Part shown: positions 36,301 through 45,202 of the stretch, piece after piece | Layout of the letters: the number at the start of each line of letters is the position of its first letter | Position numbering within the stretch: the first letter of the stretch is position 1 | Source of the DNA: SKKY01 sp965228015 | Lineage (GTDB): Bacteria > Bacillota > Peptococcia > Peptococcales > SKKY01 | DNA: 64,000 bases | Reading direction: 5' to 3' | Assembly: GCA_965228015.1 (NCBI GenBank) | Contig: OZ245787.1 | Location: 1,798,001-1,862,000, forward strand | Notes under the pieces: generated by a model | Seen by the model: only the letters and a program-made list of their open reading frames with translations | The model's database searches: none | What the model was told of the DNA's origin: nothing | Position numbers and translations under genes: made by a program

Positions 36301-36947
36301 GGGTACGCGAATTAAGAAGGAATATTGAAGACTTAGGAGAGGTAAATTTAATAGCAATATCAGAATATGATAAATTGCTGGAACGTTATACTTTCCTAAA
36401 CACACAATGTATTGATCTTGATGAAGCCAAAGATTCATTAATAAAAATTATTAATGAGATGGATCACATTATTGTTAAGAAATTTAAAGATACTTATGTA
36501 AAACTTAACGAAACCTTTAAAGAAACCTTTAAGGAAATGTTTAATGGAGGTTCTGCAGAAATAGTAATGACAGATAAGGAGAATGTTTTGGAAACAGGGA
36601 TAGAAATTATTGCCCAGCCTCCTGGGAAAACACCAAAACATTTAAGTCTTCTTTCTGGCGGAGAAAAGGCAATGACAGCAATTTGTCTTCTTTTTGCAAT
36701 TTTAAAAATAAAGCCAGGGCCATTTTGTATTTTGGATGAAATTGAAGCCAGTCTTGATGAAAGTAACGTTGCAAGATTTGCAGGGTTTCTTAAAAAATTT
36801 GCTCAGATTACTCAATTTGTGGTTATCTCTCACAGAAAAGGTACAATGGAAGCGGGAGATGTGTTATACGGAGTTACTATGGAAGAAAAAGGTATTTCCA
36901 GCTTAATGTCAGTAAGAATAAGTGAAACAATTAAGCTGACCAGTTAA
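33393..36947 (+). CDS. smc: Chromosome partition protein SMC
   Basis: The 1184-residue condensin ATPase starts at TTG 33393 after GAGGTG. Walker A is GPNGSGKS (residues 31-38). Two long coiled coils (about 170-500 and 680-1010) flank the hinge (about 515-660, with GALGG-like TALGGAIQNIV and DPRGAMTGGQ). The C-terminal head has the LSGGEKAM signature and Walker B ILDEIEASLDE. It organises and segregates the chromosome with ScpA/ScpB. There are no lesions in 3.5 kb, in contrast with shorter neighbours, which argues that the error or decay rate is not uniform. Confidence 0.98.
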   Translation: MYLKRLEIQGFKSFAKKADLSFNNSITIVVGPNGSGKSNIVDAIRWVLGEGSAKSLRGSKMEDVIFSGSTDKKSLGMAQVSLTLDNSSGIFPVDYNEIKITRKLYRSGESEYLINNVRCRQKDIHELIMDTGIGKDSFSIIGQGKVDQILLSQAEEKRALIEEVAGISKYRYRKNEAKRKLADTENSLLRVKDIVAELESQKEPLREQAEKAKIYKEYKNQLDDLEINLAKFTISNLEEKSEKISAEKEIIIKDNIMRETKIIKDETKIEEMSLNLENLIRESSEIQSKIYQINNEINDFENKRDFSGKMKENLKENYTKLQLEKSRISEELNKLSLKEKVEESACKEILEKFEKVFQEFKEEENKINKIKNSESGVNQKIQDIKAELFEHAQNLSEIRNKIINLEKREAVIGSGEEGIKNKLSRGHEFKKGKTEEAEKLKNQILLINKEKQELLEKIGSIIKKKESITVKINNIEDSCSKKNKEKERREINAQALEALENNKEGYSAGVKSIFANKSLKGIIGTIADIAETPSEYRLAVETALGGAIQNIVTENEAYAKNAIEYLRENKAGRATFLPLNLINERVKNRKADSKRSGLISAIDVIEFEKKYSGIFQHLLGGIYFSANMEEALSYNKNQERPVKIVTLKGEVIDPRGAMTGGQYRNNQDGFLLRKEKIKDLNSEVSKLIKEIESERKELFDFNEEIKIINEELDILQQNSLEKDQKKRELENILTQINFQITETEKDILLLEEEGKELKEEKDNIIKEKDELKVRLLNQEKEKNNKENLLQKLHIESEEEKNTLIDLERSLGKIEISYIDLKNKKENKKSQLADFRLRIKNLEEKFHDQEKEEKEINIKIKDLQENESTFNKDIKSSEVILNDLEKKAEAVREEKEEKEKNKRLLEEEVKKNKKRFGEIKDSAHSKEIILEKYLTEINSLKENLQERFNIIYHRSIKEFSEGFNERTSKQRVRELRRNIEDLGEVNLIAISEYDKLLERYTFLNTQCIDLDEAKDSLIKIINEMDHIIVKKFKDTYVKLNETFKETFKEMFNGGSAEIVMTDKENVLETGIEIIAQPPGKTPKHLSLLSGGEKAMTAICLLFAILKIKPGPFCILDEIEASLDESNVARFAGFLKKFAQITQFVVISHRKGTMEAGDVLYGVTMEEKGISSLMSVRISETIKLTS

Positions 36948-36958
36948 AGGAGATTATT

Positions 36959-37930
36959 ATGGGAATTTTTGATAAATTAAAGCAAACACTAAAATCAGGT
37001 TTTGGAAATGAGAAGCTTGAAGAAAGTTTAAGCAAAACAAGAAGAGGTTTTATTGATAAAGTTGTAGATGTATTTACAGGAAGAGAAATTGATGATGATT
37101 TTTATGATGAGCTTGAAGAATTATTAATTCAGGGTGATGTTGGAGTTAATACCTCAATTAATTTAGTAGAGAACATAAGAAAAAAAGCGGATAAGGATAG
37201 AATTAAAACAACAGATGAATTAAAGGAAATATTTGTTGGTGAAATTGCTGAACTTATGGGTACCGAGAAAACAGTACTAAATTTAAAAGATAATCAGTTA
37301 AACATTATTCTGGTTGTTGGAGTAAATGGAGCAGGAAAAACAACAAGTATTGGAAAATTAACATATAAATTGAAAAATGAGGGTAAGAGAGTTTTACTGG
37401 CTGCAGGAGATGCTTTTAGGGCAGCTGCTATTGATCAGTTAAAAATCTGGGGGGACAGAAATGCTGTGGATGTAGTTGCCCACCAGGAAGGTGCGGATCC
37501 GGGAGCAGTTGTATATGACGGCATTCAGGCTGCTTTAGCCAGAAAAAGCGATGTTCTTATTGTTGATACAGCAGGAAGGCTGCAAAATAAAGTAAATTTA
37601 ATGGAAGAATTGAAAAAAATAAAAAGAATTATAGACAGAGAAGCAGAAGGCAGCCTTTCAGAAGTTTTGTTAGTTCTGGATGCTACAACGGGGCAAAATG
37701 CTCTTACTCAAGCAAAGCTTTTTAAAGATACTGCAGATGTTACCGGAGTTATACTATCAAAGCTTGATGGTACTGCTAAGGGTGGCATTGTAATTGGCAT
37801 CAAATCAGAACTGGAACTTCCTGTTAAATTAATAGGAACTGGAGAAAAAATTGAAGATATGCAGGACTTCAATCCTGAAAGTTTTATTGGAGCCCTGTTC
37901 TCAGGAATGGAGGATGAAACAAATGAATAG
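36959..37930 (+). CDS. ftsY: Signal recognition particle receptor FtsY
   Basis: This is a 323-residue SRP GTPase: an N-domain helical bundle (1-105), then the G domain with VGVNGAGKTTS (G1), AAGDAFRAAAIDQL, DTAGR (G3) and LSKLDGTAKGG. It targets ribosomes to the membrane translocon. The acidic A-domain is short, as in many Bacillota. The 3' end overlaps the mtnP start by eight bases. Confidence 0.97.
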   Translation: MGIFDKLKQTLKSGFGNEKLEESLSKTRRGFIDKVVDVFTGREIDDDFYDELEELLIQGDVGVNTSINLVENIRKKADKDRIKTTDELKEIFVGEIAELMGTEKTVLNLKDNQLNIILVVGVNGAGKTTSIGKLTYKLKNEGKRVLLAAGDAFRAAAIDQLKIWGDRNAVDVVAHQEGADPGAVVYDGIQAALARKSDVLIVDTAGRLQNKVNLMEELKKIKRIIDREAEGSLSEVLLVLDATTGQNALTQAKLFKDTADVTGVILSKLDGTAKGGIVIGIKSELELPVKLIGTGEKIEDMQDFNPESFIGALFSGMEDETNE

Positions 37931-38696
37931 TAATATTAAAGCTGATTTTGCACTTATTGGAGGCACAGGTCTTTCAGATTCAAATTTAATAAGTAACTCA
38001 GAGAATTTTTTGATTGAAACTAAATATGGAAATGTCCCCGTAAAGATAGGTGGGTTTGCAGGTAAAAAAATATGTTTCCTTGCAAGACACGGAACGGATC
38101 ATTCAGTTCCTCCACATTTGATTAATTATCGTGCTAACATTATGGCATTAAAAAGCATTGGAGCAACCAGTGTTATTGCTACTGCAGCAGTGGGATCTTT
38201 AAACGAAGCTATGGGACCAAATCATTTTGTTATTTCAGATCAGTTCCTGGATTTCACTAAAAGCAGAGTAACTACTTTTCATGAAGGTGGCCCTGAGGGA
38301 GTCGTGCATTTAGATGTTACTGAACCCTATAACAGAGAAGTAAGAGAATTTTTAATTAAAGCTATTATCGAAGTAAAGAAAGAAAAACCTGATGTTGAGT
38401 TTCATGAAAAAGGTACTTATGTAACATGTGAAGGACCAAGATTCGAAACACCAGCTGAAATTAAGATGTTCAAGATGCTTGGAGGAGACCTTGTTGGAAT
38501 GACAAGTGTTCCTGAATGTATATTAGCAAAAGAAGCAAAATTAAAATATGCCAATATTTCTTATGTAACTAATTTTGCAGCAGGAATATCCAAACATAAT
38601 CTTTCCCATCAGGAAGTTCTTGATGCAACTGCAGAAAACTTTGAAAACTTACAAAGTATTATTTTCAAAACTTTTGAATTAATGGCAAAAGCTTAG
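37923..38696 (+). CDS. mtnP: MtnP-family nucleoside phosphorylase, probably 6-oxopurine (methylthioinosine) type
   Basis: The 257-residue protein belongs to the MTAP/PNP trimeric family: GGTGLSDSN, FLARHGTDHSVPPHLINYRAN (phosphate site) and EGPRFETPAEIKM. Start ATG 37923 follows GGAGG inside ftsY. At the base-recognition loop it reads VTNFAAGISKH, with Asn-Ala where true MTA phosphorylases have two Asp (TDYDCW). From family knowledge Asn there favours 6-oxopurines, as in PNP and the methylthioinosine phosphorylase of Pseudomonas. That fits the mtaD deaminase three genes downstream. Specificity is inferred, not shown. Confidence 0.87.
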   Translation: MNSNIKADFALIGGTGLSDSNLISNSENFLIETKYGNVPVKIGGFAGKKICFLARHGTDHSVPPHLINYRANIMALKSIGATSVIATAAVGSLNEAMGPNHFVISDQFLDFTKSRVTTFHEGGPEGVVHLDVTEPYNREVREFLIKAIIEVKKEKPDVEFHEKGTYVTCEGPRFETPAEIKMFKMLGGDLVGMTSVPECILAKEAKLKYANISYVTNFAAGISKHNLSHQEVLDATAENFENLQSIIFKTFELMAKA

Positions 38697-38705
38697 GAAT
38701 TTGTT

Positions 38706-39726
38706 ATGAGGACAATCTATTTTGGAGGAGAAAAACTCCATATACTTGATCGGCGAAAGCTTCCTTCAGAAGAAGTTTATATAATTACAGAGGATTATCT
38801 TGTTGTTTGTGAAGCTATAAAAACCCTGGCAGTAAGAGGTGCTGCTGCAATAGGTGTTGCAGCAGCCTATTCTGTTTATCTGGCTTCTAAAGCTATAGAA
38901 AATGATGATATTTTTTAATGAACTTTCCAAAGCGGGAGATGTAATTAAATCTGCCAGACCTACTGCGGTAAATCTCAGCTGGGCAGTAGATAAACAATTG
39001 AAAACAGTTGAAAATATTCCTCAAAGAAAAAATTCAGAAAAGAAACTTCTTGAAACTGCTGATGAGATATTAAAAGAAGATATAGAAATAAATAAAAAAA
39101 TGGGAGACAATGGCAGTTCTTTATTCAATAAGAAAATGAATATTCTTACCCACTGTAATGCAGGCTCGTTAGCTACAGGAGATTATGGAACAGCTCTTGG
39201 AGTAATTCGTTCTGCCTTCAGAGATGGAAAGATAGAAATGGTTTATGCAGATGAAACCAGACCACTTCTTCAGGGAGCTTGTCTTACAGTATATAAACTA
39301 ATGAAGGATAAAATTCCTGTTACTCTAATTACAGATAATATAGCTGCATGGCATATGAAACAAGGAAAAATTGATTGTATTATTGTTGGTGCCGACAGAA
39401 TTATTGCCAATAGAGATACAGCAAATAAAATTGGAACTTATAATTTGGGAATTCTTGCCAAATATCATAATATTCCCCTTTATGTTGCAACACCCTATTC
39501 TACCTTTGATTTTAATTTGAAATCCGGAAGTGAAATTATAATAGAGGAAAGAAACCCAGATGAAGTAAGGAGCTTTGCAGGATACTATTCAGCTCTTAGG
39601 GAATGTTTAGTATCAAATCCAACTTTTGACGTGACACCGGCTGAATTAATAACAGGAATTATTACAGAAAGAGGAGTTATTTCTCCTGTAAATAAGGAAA
39701 ATATAAGGAAGTTAATGTATGAATAG
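38706..39726 (+). pseudogene. mtnA: 5-methylthioribose-1-phosphate isomerase MtnA, one frameshift
   Basis: The two frames are joined by removing one T from the T6 run at 38911-38916 (giving ENDDIFNELSKAGD). The N-terminal part has RGAAAIGVAAAYS. The second holds the catalytic Cys region HCNAGSLATGDYGTALG and the catalytic Asp region IIVGADRIIANRDTANKIGTY. The enzyme converts an aldose-1-phosphate to the ketose in MTA salvage. All active-site residues are kept, so the single T insertion is the only defect. The 3' end overlaps the aldolase start by eight bases. Confidence 0.9.
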
Positions 39727-40351
39727 TAAAGAGGAACTTATTCAATATGGTTTAAAAATGAAAAATGACTGTCTAATAAAAGCTAACTGGGGAAATCTGA
39801 ACATCAGAGTTCCCCAGGGCTTTATTATAAGTCCTTCTGGGATGAATTATGAAGACATATCTATTGAAGACATCGTTACTTTGAATTTATCAGGTGAAAT
39901 TGTGGAAGGGTTCAGAAAGCCTTCAAGCGAATATCTTTTACATTTGGAAATTTATAATAAATATCCAAATATTAATGCAGTAATGCATACTCATAGTACA
40001 TACGCCAGTGCTTTTGCTGTTACCAGAAAAGAAATTCCTCCGATTATTGAAGATATGGTACAAATTGCAGGAGGAAATATTAGGGTTGCAAATTATGCTC
40101 TCCCGGGAACTATTCAATTAGCTGTGAATGTTGTTGAGGCGCTAGAAGTAAGAAATGCATGCCTCCTTGCAAATCATGGATTGACTGGAATTGGAAGAAA
40201 CATAGAGGAAGCTTATAAAGTTTGCCTGATTGTTGAAAAATCAGCTGAGATTGCTTACATAAGTCAGAATTTAGGGAAACCTTTTGTGTTAAGTGATGAA
40301 GATATAAAGATAATGAGAGAATATTATCTTAATTCCTATGGACAGAAATGA
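39719..40351 (+). CDS. Class II aldolase, probable 5-deoxy/5-methylthio-ribulose-1-phosphate aldolase (Ald2-like)
   Basis: The 210-residue protein is of the AraD/FucA zinc aldolase family. Metal ligands are visible in HTHSTYA and ANHGLTGIG, the acidic residue lies in SSEYLLH, and the phosphate-binding WGNLNIR is present. Annotated alone it would be called L-fuculose-phosphate aldolase. No fucose genes are nearby, and it is overlapped with mtnA. In the described DHAP shunt, an aldolase beside mtnA cleaves 5-methylthioribulose-1-P or 5-deoxyribulose-1-P to DHAP and an aldehyde. This role is inferred from context. Confidence 0.85.
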   Translation: MNSKEELIQYGLKMKNDCLIKANWGNLNIRVPQGFIISPSGMNYEDISIEDIVTLNLSGEIVEGFRKPSSEYLLHLEIYNKYPNINAVMHTHSTYASAFAVTRKEIPPIIEDMVQIAGGNIRVANYALPGTIQLAVNVVEALEVRNACLLANHGLTGIGRNIEEAYKVCLIVEKSAEIAYISQNLGKPFVLSDEDIKIMREYYLNSYGQK

Positions 40352-40360
40352 GGGGGAAAA

Positions 40361-41644
40361 ATGGAAAGAATAATTATAAAAAAATGCCAGTATTTAGCTT
40401 ACAAAAACAAAGATCTAACAGTTGAAAAAGGTGATATTTTAATATCTGGAAATATTATCGAAAAAACAGGAGAAAATATAGATTCTGCTGGAGCACGTGT
40501 TATTGATGGTAACAATGCCTTTGTAATGCCTGGTCTTGTAAACACTCATACTCACGTAGCCATGAATTTACTAAGAAGTTATGCTGATGATATGGAATTA
40601 AAACCCTGGCTTGAAGAAAAAATCTGGCCTGCAGAGGAGAACTTGAGGGGAGAGCATGTTTACTGGGGCTCTATGCTTGCCTTCCTAGAAATGATAAAGT
40701 CTGGGACTACAACTTTTGCCGACATGTATTTTTTTATGGATGATGTAGCTAAGGCAGCGGTAGAAATTGGTATCAGAGGTGTACTTGCAAGAGGTTTAAT
40801 TCAATTCACAGATTCTGAGGGTAAAAATCTTCAGGAAAATATAGAGCTAGTAAAAAAATATCATAAAAAAGATGATGGAAGAATTACCTGCTTAATTGGC
40901 CCCCATGCTCCTTATACTACAAGTCCTGAGTATCTTAAAAAAGTAATGGAAGCTGCTGATGAAAACGGAGTAGGTTTGCATATTCATATCTCAGAAACGA
41001 AACAAGAGGTAGAGGATATTTACAAAGAACATGGTGTAAGCCCAGTTGAATACCTGGAAAGCCTGGGATTGTTTCAGAGGCATATTGTGGCAGCTCATTG
41101 TGTTCATGTTTCAGAAAAAGATATGGATATATTAAAAAAATATAATGTTGGTGTCTGCCATAATCCTGGCAGTAATCTTAAACTTGCAAGTGGTATTGCT
41201 CCGGTTCCAGCATTGCTGGTAAAGGGAATAAATGTTGGAATTGGTACTGATGGAGCTTCAAGTAATAATAACTTAAATATGTTTGAAGAAATGCATTTAA
41301 CTGCTTTGATTCATAAAGGCTATAATTTAAATCCTTTGATTTTAAATGCCAGAGAAGTCCTTGAAATGGCAACAATTGGAGGGGCCCGTGTTTTAGGCCT
41401 GGAAAATGAAATAGGCTCTCTTGAGGAAGGGAAAAAGGCGGATATTATTATTATTGATTTGGAAAGGCCACATCTATACCCTAAAGCAGACTTAATTTCC
41501 AATATGGTTTATTCAGCCCAAGCTTCAGATGTGAAAACAGTAATTATTAATGGTAGAATAGTAATGGAAAATTATAAACTTACAACTTATGATGAGAAAG
41601 AAATATTAATTAAATCTGATGAAATGAAAAATGACTTACTTTAA
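40361..41644 (+). CDS. mtaD: 5-methylthioadenosine/S-adenosylhomocysteine deaminase
   Basis: The 427-residue amidohydrolase has the metal-binding NTHTHVAMNLLRSYADD near residue 65. It also has HIHISET, AAHCVHV and GTDGASSNNNLNMF, which together give the four His and catalytic Asp/Glu of MtaD. The family removes ammonia from MTA, SAH and often 5'-deoxyadenosine. GAGG precedes the ATG. Placed with mtnP, mtnA and an aldolase, it supplies the 6-oxopurine substrate suggested for the phosphorylase. Confidence 0.92.
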   Translation: MERIIIKKCQYLAYKNKDLTVEKGDILISGNIIEKTGENIDSAGARVIDGNNAFVMPGLVNTHTHVAMNLLRSYADDMELKPWLEEKIWPAEENLRGEHVYWGSMLAFLEMIKSGTTTFADMYFFMDDVAKAAVEIGIRGVLARGLIQFTDSEGKNLQENIELVKKYHKKDDGRITCLIGPHAPYTTSPEYLKKVMEAADENGVGLHIHISETKQEVEDIYKEHGVSPVEYLESLGLFQRHIVAAHCVHVSEKDMDILKKYNVGVCHNPGSNLKLASGIAPVPALLVKGINVGIGTDGASSNNNLNMFEEMHLTALIHKGYNLNPLILNAREVLEMATIGGARVLGLENEIGSLEEGKKADIIIIDLERPHLYPKADLISNMVYSAQASDVKTVIINGRIVMENYKLTTYDEKEILIKSDEMKNDLL

Positions 41645-41657
41645 AGAGGTGTTTATC

Positions 41658-42512
41658 TTGCCACAAAAAATTGCAGTAGTTGGTTCTTCTTTCCTTGATT
41701 TTAAAGGTTTTCCTGAAGGTGAGATTAATTTAAAAAAGAATAATTATGGTAAAATTGATGTTTCTTTTGGAGGAGTGGGAAGGAATATTGCTGAAAATCT
41801 TGGTAAACTTTCGGTATCTCCTAGTTTTATTTCAACTATAGATAATAATTCTTTTGGGATGAATATGAAGGAACAATTAGAGGAAATTGGTGTGGATACA
41901 ACTTTCTTGTTGCCTATTAATTCCGGAGGTATGGGAAGATGGATGTCGCTCATCGATAAAAAAGGGTATTTAATATCTGCAATTACACAGGTACCGGACA
42001 TTTCTCACCTGGAAAAGTATATTGATAAATATGGAGAAAAATTTGCCAAGGAATTTGAAGTTCTTTTATTGGAATTAGATTTAAGTGAAAAAATTTCCAA
42101 AAAAATAATTGGATCATTTAAGAAAAATAAAGGTAAAGTATTTATTTACAGTGCCAATATGGAAAACCCTTATAATGATAACTCAATATTTGAAGATGTT
42201 GAATGCCTTTTCTTAAATGAAAAATCTGCGGAAAAAATATTATCCTGTGATATTTTAAATATGGAAATACATCAGATTCAAAAATCTTTGAAAGAATTCA
42301 TACAGAATAATTCTGTAAAAAGAGGTATAATAACCTTATATAAAAGAGGAACGGTTTTTTATGATAATGTGTTAAATCACAGCAGCTTTATTGAAGAATC
42401 TGAAGGTGGATCAGTTAACTTGGTTGGTGAAGGGGAAATGCTTTTTTCAATGGTTACAGTAAACTTATTAAAAGATCTTCCGTTAAAAGATGCAGTGAGA
42501 ATGGAGAAATAA
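41658..42512 (+). CDS. PfkB-family sugar/nucleoside kinase-like protein with an altered catalytic motif
   Basis: The start is TTG 41658 (MPQKIAVVGSSFLDFKG), with GAGGTG at a good distance; the earlier ATG 41631 would put that site inside the gene. The N-terminal half has GGVGRNIAENLGKL, typical of PfkB ribokinase-like enzymes. The anion-hole/catalytic motif, normally GAGD, reads GEGE (in NLVGEGEMLFS), and the protein stops soon after, lacking the last helices. The catalytic Asp is thus replaced by Glu. It may be inactive or a pseudouridine-kinase-like variant. The mtnP operon context suggests sugar salvage. Confidence 0.75.
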   Translation: MPQKIAVVGSSFLDFKGFPEGEINLKKNNYGKIDVSFGGVGRNIAENLGKLSVSPSFISTIDNNSFGMNMKEQLEEIGVDTTFLLPINSGGMGRWMSLIDKKGYLISAITQVPDISHLEKYIDKYGEKFAKEFEVLLLELDLSEKISKKIIGSFKKNKGKVFIYSANMENPYNDNSIFEDVECLFLNEKSAEKILSCDILNMEIHQIQKSLKEFIQNNSVKRGIITLYKRGTVFYDNVLNHSSFIEESEGGSVNLVGEGEMLFSMVTVNLLKDLPLKDAVRMEK

Positions 42513-42513
42513 G

Positions 42514-43382
42514 TTGCTTGCTTATTTATTTTTGTTTTTAAGAATTATTTTCCTTGCCCTTGAGAGAATAACGGTAAAAAAACTTGGAGATTTTGGAGGT
42601 AATACCGGGAAAAATATTGCTGCAACCTTTTTGTTTTTCTTTATTGGGACAATTTCATTAATTCCTTTTGTTTTTAATGAAAGAATTGAGAGTGGGGACT
42701 TTATTGTTCCAGTATTAATTAATGGTGTAATATATTCTCTCTATGCTTCTTTATATATTATAAGCCTTGCCAGAGGAGAGGCCTCTGTAGTTACTCCGGC
42801 ATCAAGTCTTGGTTCATTAGTATTATTGTTTTTAATCGGTTATCTTTTTAGGTGAAAGTTTTAATATCAGTAAAATCACAGGAATTTTGTTAATTATATT
42901 TGGACTGAGTTATATTAGAAGAACTAACAATTTCTTAGCATCTATGAAAAGTTTATTTAAGGAAAAGGCTGTTCTGATAATGTTGGCAGCTGTAACCATT
43001 CAGTCTTTTGGGCGGATTCTTGATAAATTATTTATAATTAAAATAAATCTTGTTACATATGTTTTCTTTTTTATATCTTATGGTTAGTTTTTATCTTTTT
43101 ATGTATTTAGCTTTCAAAGGAGAATCTATGCTTATTTTTTGCTTGCTGAAAGCTAAGCCAGGTTGGGCTTTAGCCAGCGGAATTATAAATGGCTACTCTT
43201 ATTATTTTTTGATGATGGCAATAAAGGATATTAAACTAAGTCTTGCGGAACCACTAAGTCAAACATCTATGATAATTACAGTATTACTTTCGGCAGTTTT
43301 TTTAAATGAGAAAATAAAAGATAAAATTGCCGGTGCGTTAATTATTTTACTTGGTGGATGGTTGTTGCTTTTAGATTTTTAA
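42514..43382 (+). pseudogene. EamA/DMT-family transporter, two frameshifts
   Basis: Three frames in turn encode hydrophobic segments of one ten-helix drug/metabolite transporter: LAYLFLFLRIIFLALERI, then LLIIFGLSYIRRTNNFL, then KAKPGWALASGIINGYSYYF to GALIILLGGWLLLLDF. The breaks lie at the T5 run near 42846 (one T missing) and near 43083 (TATGGTTAG). The final EamA half has SLAEPLSQTSMIITVLLSAVFLNEK. It starts with TTG two bases after the pfkB-like stop, so it belonged to that operon. Substrate unknown. Confidence 0.8.
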
Positions 43383-43415
43383 AAAATAAAAATATTTTGA
43401 AAGGAGGAAACAAAA

Positions 43416-43881
43416 TTGCCGGGTCTGGAAATTGGAAGTGAGATTCCAAAAATTGTTTTAAAAAATCAAAAGGGTGTTGAATTTAATTTTGAAGACTACA
43501 AAGGAAAATATGTTCTATTATCCTTTCATCTCCTGGTTTGGACTTCAATTTGTGAAAAGCAAATGAAGAATATTGAGTTACATTATGATTATTTTACAGA
43601 GCAACTTAACATAATGCCTTTTGGCGTCAGTATTGATCATACTTTTTGCAAAAATGCCTGGGCAAAAGCAATTGGTGTTGAGAAATTAAATATGCTAGCT
43701 GACTTTTGGCCAACAGGTGAACTTGCGAAAGCCTGTAATATCTTTAGGGATCACGCTGGTTCTTCTGAAAGAGCAGATTTGCTCTTTGATGAAAAAGGTA
43801 AACTGGTATTTCAAAAAAATTTATCCAATTAGTGAAGTACCAAATCTGAGTTTAATAGTTGATGCTGTAATGCAGGGGTAG
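43416..43881 (+). pseudogene. Peroxiredoxin (AhpC/TSA-type redoxin), frameshift near the 3' end
   Basis: The start is TTG 43416 behind AAAGGAGG. The thioredoxin fold is recognised from FEDYKGKYVLLSFHLLVWTSICEKQM, holding the peroxidatic Cys, and a second Cys in DHTFCKNAWAKAIG. The frame is lost at the A7 run (43813-43819). With six A it continues KIYPISEVPNLSLIVDAVMQG to TAG 43879-43881, as in relatives. Only the last helix is affected, so a shortened product might still work. It would reduce peroxides with thiol donors. Confidence 0.83.
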
Positions 43882-43911
43882 GTGCTCTTCAGGCTAAGAA
43901 GAGGTGTTGGA

Positions 43912-43948
43912 ATGTTAGCCTTAAATAATGAACAGTTGATAAGAGAGG
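43912..43948 (+). pseudogene. Possible 5' fragment of a gene cut by IS3 copy 1
   Basis: AGAGGTG then ATG 43912 opens MLALNNEQLIRE, which runs directly into the IS3-family end at 43949. The rest is not found on the other side. The fragment is too short to assign, and it may be chance. Confidence 0.3.
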
Positions 43949-45202
43949 TGTAATGGTCAAGCATCTTTGTAACACTAAGTACGGAAAATCAGTTTATATT
44001 TCGTGCTTCAAATGGAGTCAGCCCTCCATTGTATGAATGAGGTCGAATGTGATTGTACCACACATAAACATATTTATTGATAGCTTCATCTAATTGTAGG
44101 TCGGTTTCAAATTTTTGGTGGTAAATAAGCTCTGACTTAAGTAATTTATAAAATCTCTCCATTGGAGCGTTATTATATGGGCAACCTGTTTTACTCATGC
44201 TTTGCCTTATTCCTTGGCTTTTGCAGTACTCTACGAAAGCCCATGAGGTGAACTGTACCCCCTGATCTGAATGTAAGACTAACCCTTCATCTGGGCTCTC
44301 TCTTTCAAGAGCTTTAGACAAGGTTTCTATTGCCAGATCTGAGTTGATTCATTTTGAGTTAACCGTTGCTATTGCTTCCCTTTTTGCTAAATCTATAATA
44401 GTACAATTATAACGCATTTTACCGTTTGTTAATCTTATATAGGTGAAATCAGTACACCATACTTTATTTCTTTCTGTGACAGAGAAATTTTGATTAAGAA
44501 TATTGGGAAATACTTTGTTCTTTTTACCTTTTACATATTTGGGCCTTTTTCTTACAGTGATTGCATGCAGGTTTAATTCCTTGTTCATATACTTATGTGC
44601 TGTTGTCTTACCAATAAATATATTTTGCCTTGCAAGAAAAGCGACCATCCACCTATGGCCGATAATGCGTCCATTATTGTAATAAATACTTTTTATGTTT
44701 TCTTGAACTTTAGCCTTTCCCTCACGATACGTGGATTTTCTGTTCTTTAAGTAATTGTAGTACATATTCGGAGAGAGGTTGAACTTGCGGCATAACCAGC
44801 ACAATCCAAACTCAAGTTTATAGGCATCAATGAACCGATATACCACTAATCGATTTCCTTTGCGAAGAATGCCGCTGCTTTTTTAGGAAGTCATTTTCCT
44901 TTTAAAGTTCCATAAGCTTCTTGTTAAGCGCTCTATATTTCTCTGGTGATATTGCATTTTCTTTATTTTGTGGTTTTGTGTAATGACATTCTTCGCTGTA
45001 TTTTTTTATCCATCCGGACATTGTTGATTTTGATACACCGTAGGTTGCAAAAAGATCACTAAGGCTTTTGCCTTTTAGATATTCACGTACAACCTCCTTC
45101 TTGAATTCTAAATCGTAATGTTTGCTCATTTTGTAATCCTCCTAGTTCGAGTTTATTATATATTATCCGTACTAGGTGTTACAACAAGACTATACCATTA
45201 CA
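43949..45202 (-). mobile_element. IS3-family insertion sequence, copy 1 (1254 bp)
   Basis: The ends are TGTAATGG...CCATTACA, with 38-bp imperfect inverted repeats that share TTGTAACAC and AGTACGGA. The element is on the minus strand. No target duplication is present (AGG on the left, AAG on the right). The right flank is the last 82 bases of an ISLre2 element whose left part is gone. This copy keeps A7 in orfA where copies 2 and 3 have A6, hence one base longer. Confidence 0.92.
43989..45129 (-). pseudogene. IS3-family transposase OrfA/OrfB, copy 1, interrupted
   Basis: OrfA starts at 45129 (MSKHYDLEFKKEVVREYLKG, helix-turn-helix with GVSKSTMSGWIKKY). It hits TAA after KKLMEL, although KENDFLKKAAAFFAKEID, a normal OrfA end, follows partly in another frame. 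OrfB (MVYRFIDAYKLEFGL onward) is the DDE integrase: WCTDFTYIR, LHSDQGVQFTS and the final E in APMERFYKLLKSEL. It is cut by TGA between VNSK and INSDLA. Both stops occur in all three copies. Confidence 0.85.

Noticed and set aside
44880..44960. Normal IS3 programmed -1 frameshift between OrfA and OrfB
   Set aside because: The usual A-rich slip region is present, but OrfA also has an in-frame TAA before it and OrfB an internal TGA, so programmed shifting alone does not yield a fused transposase.
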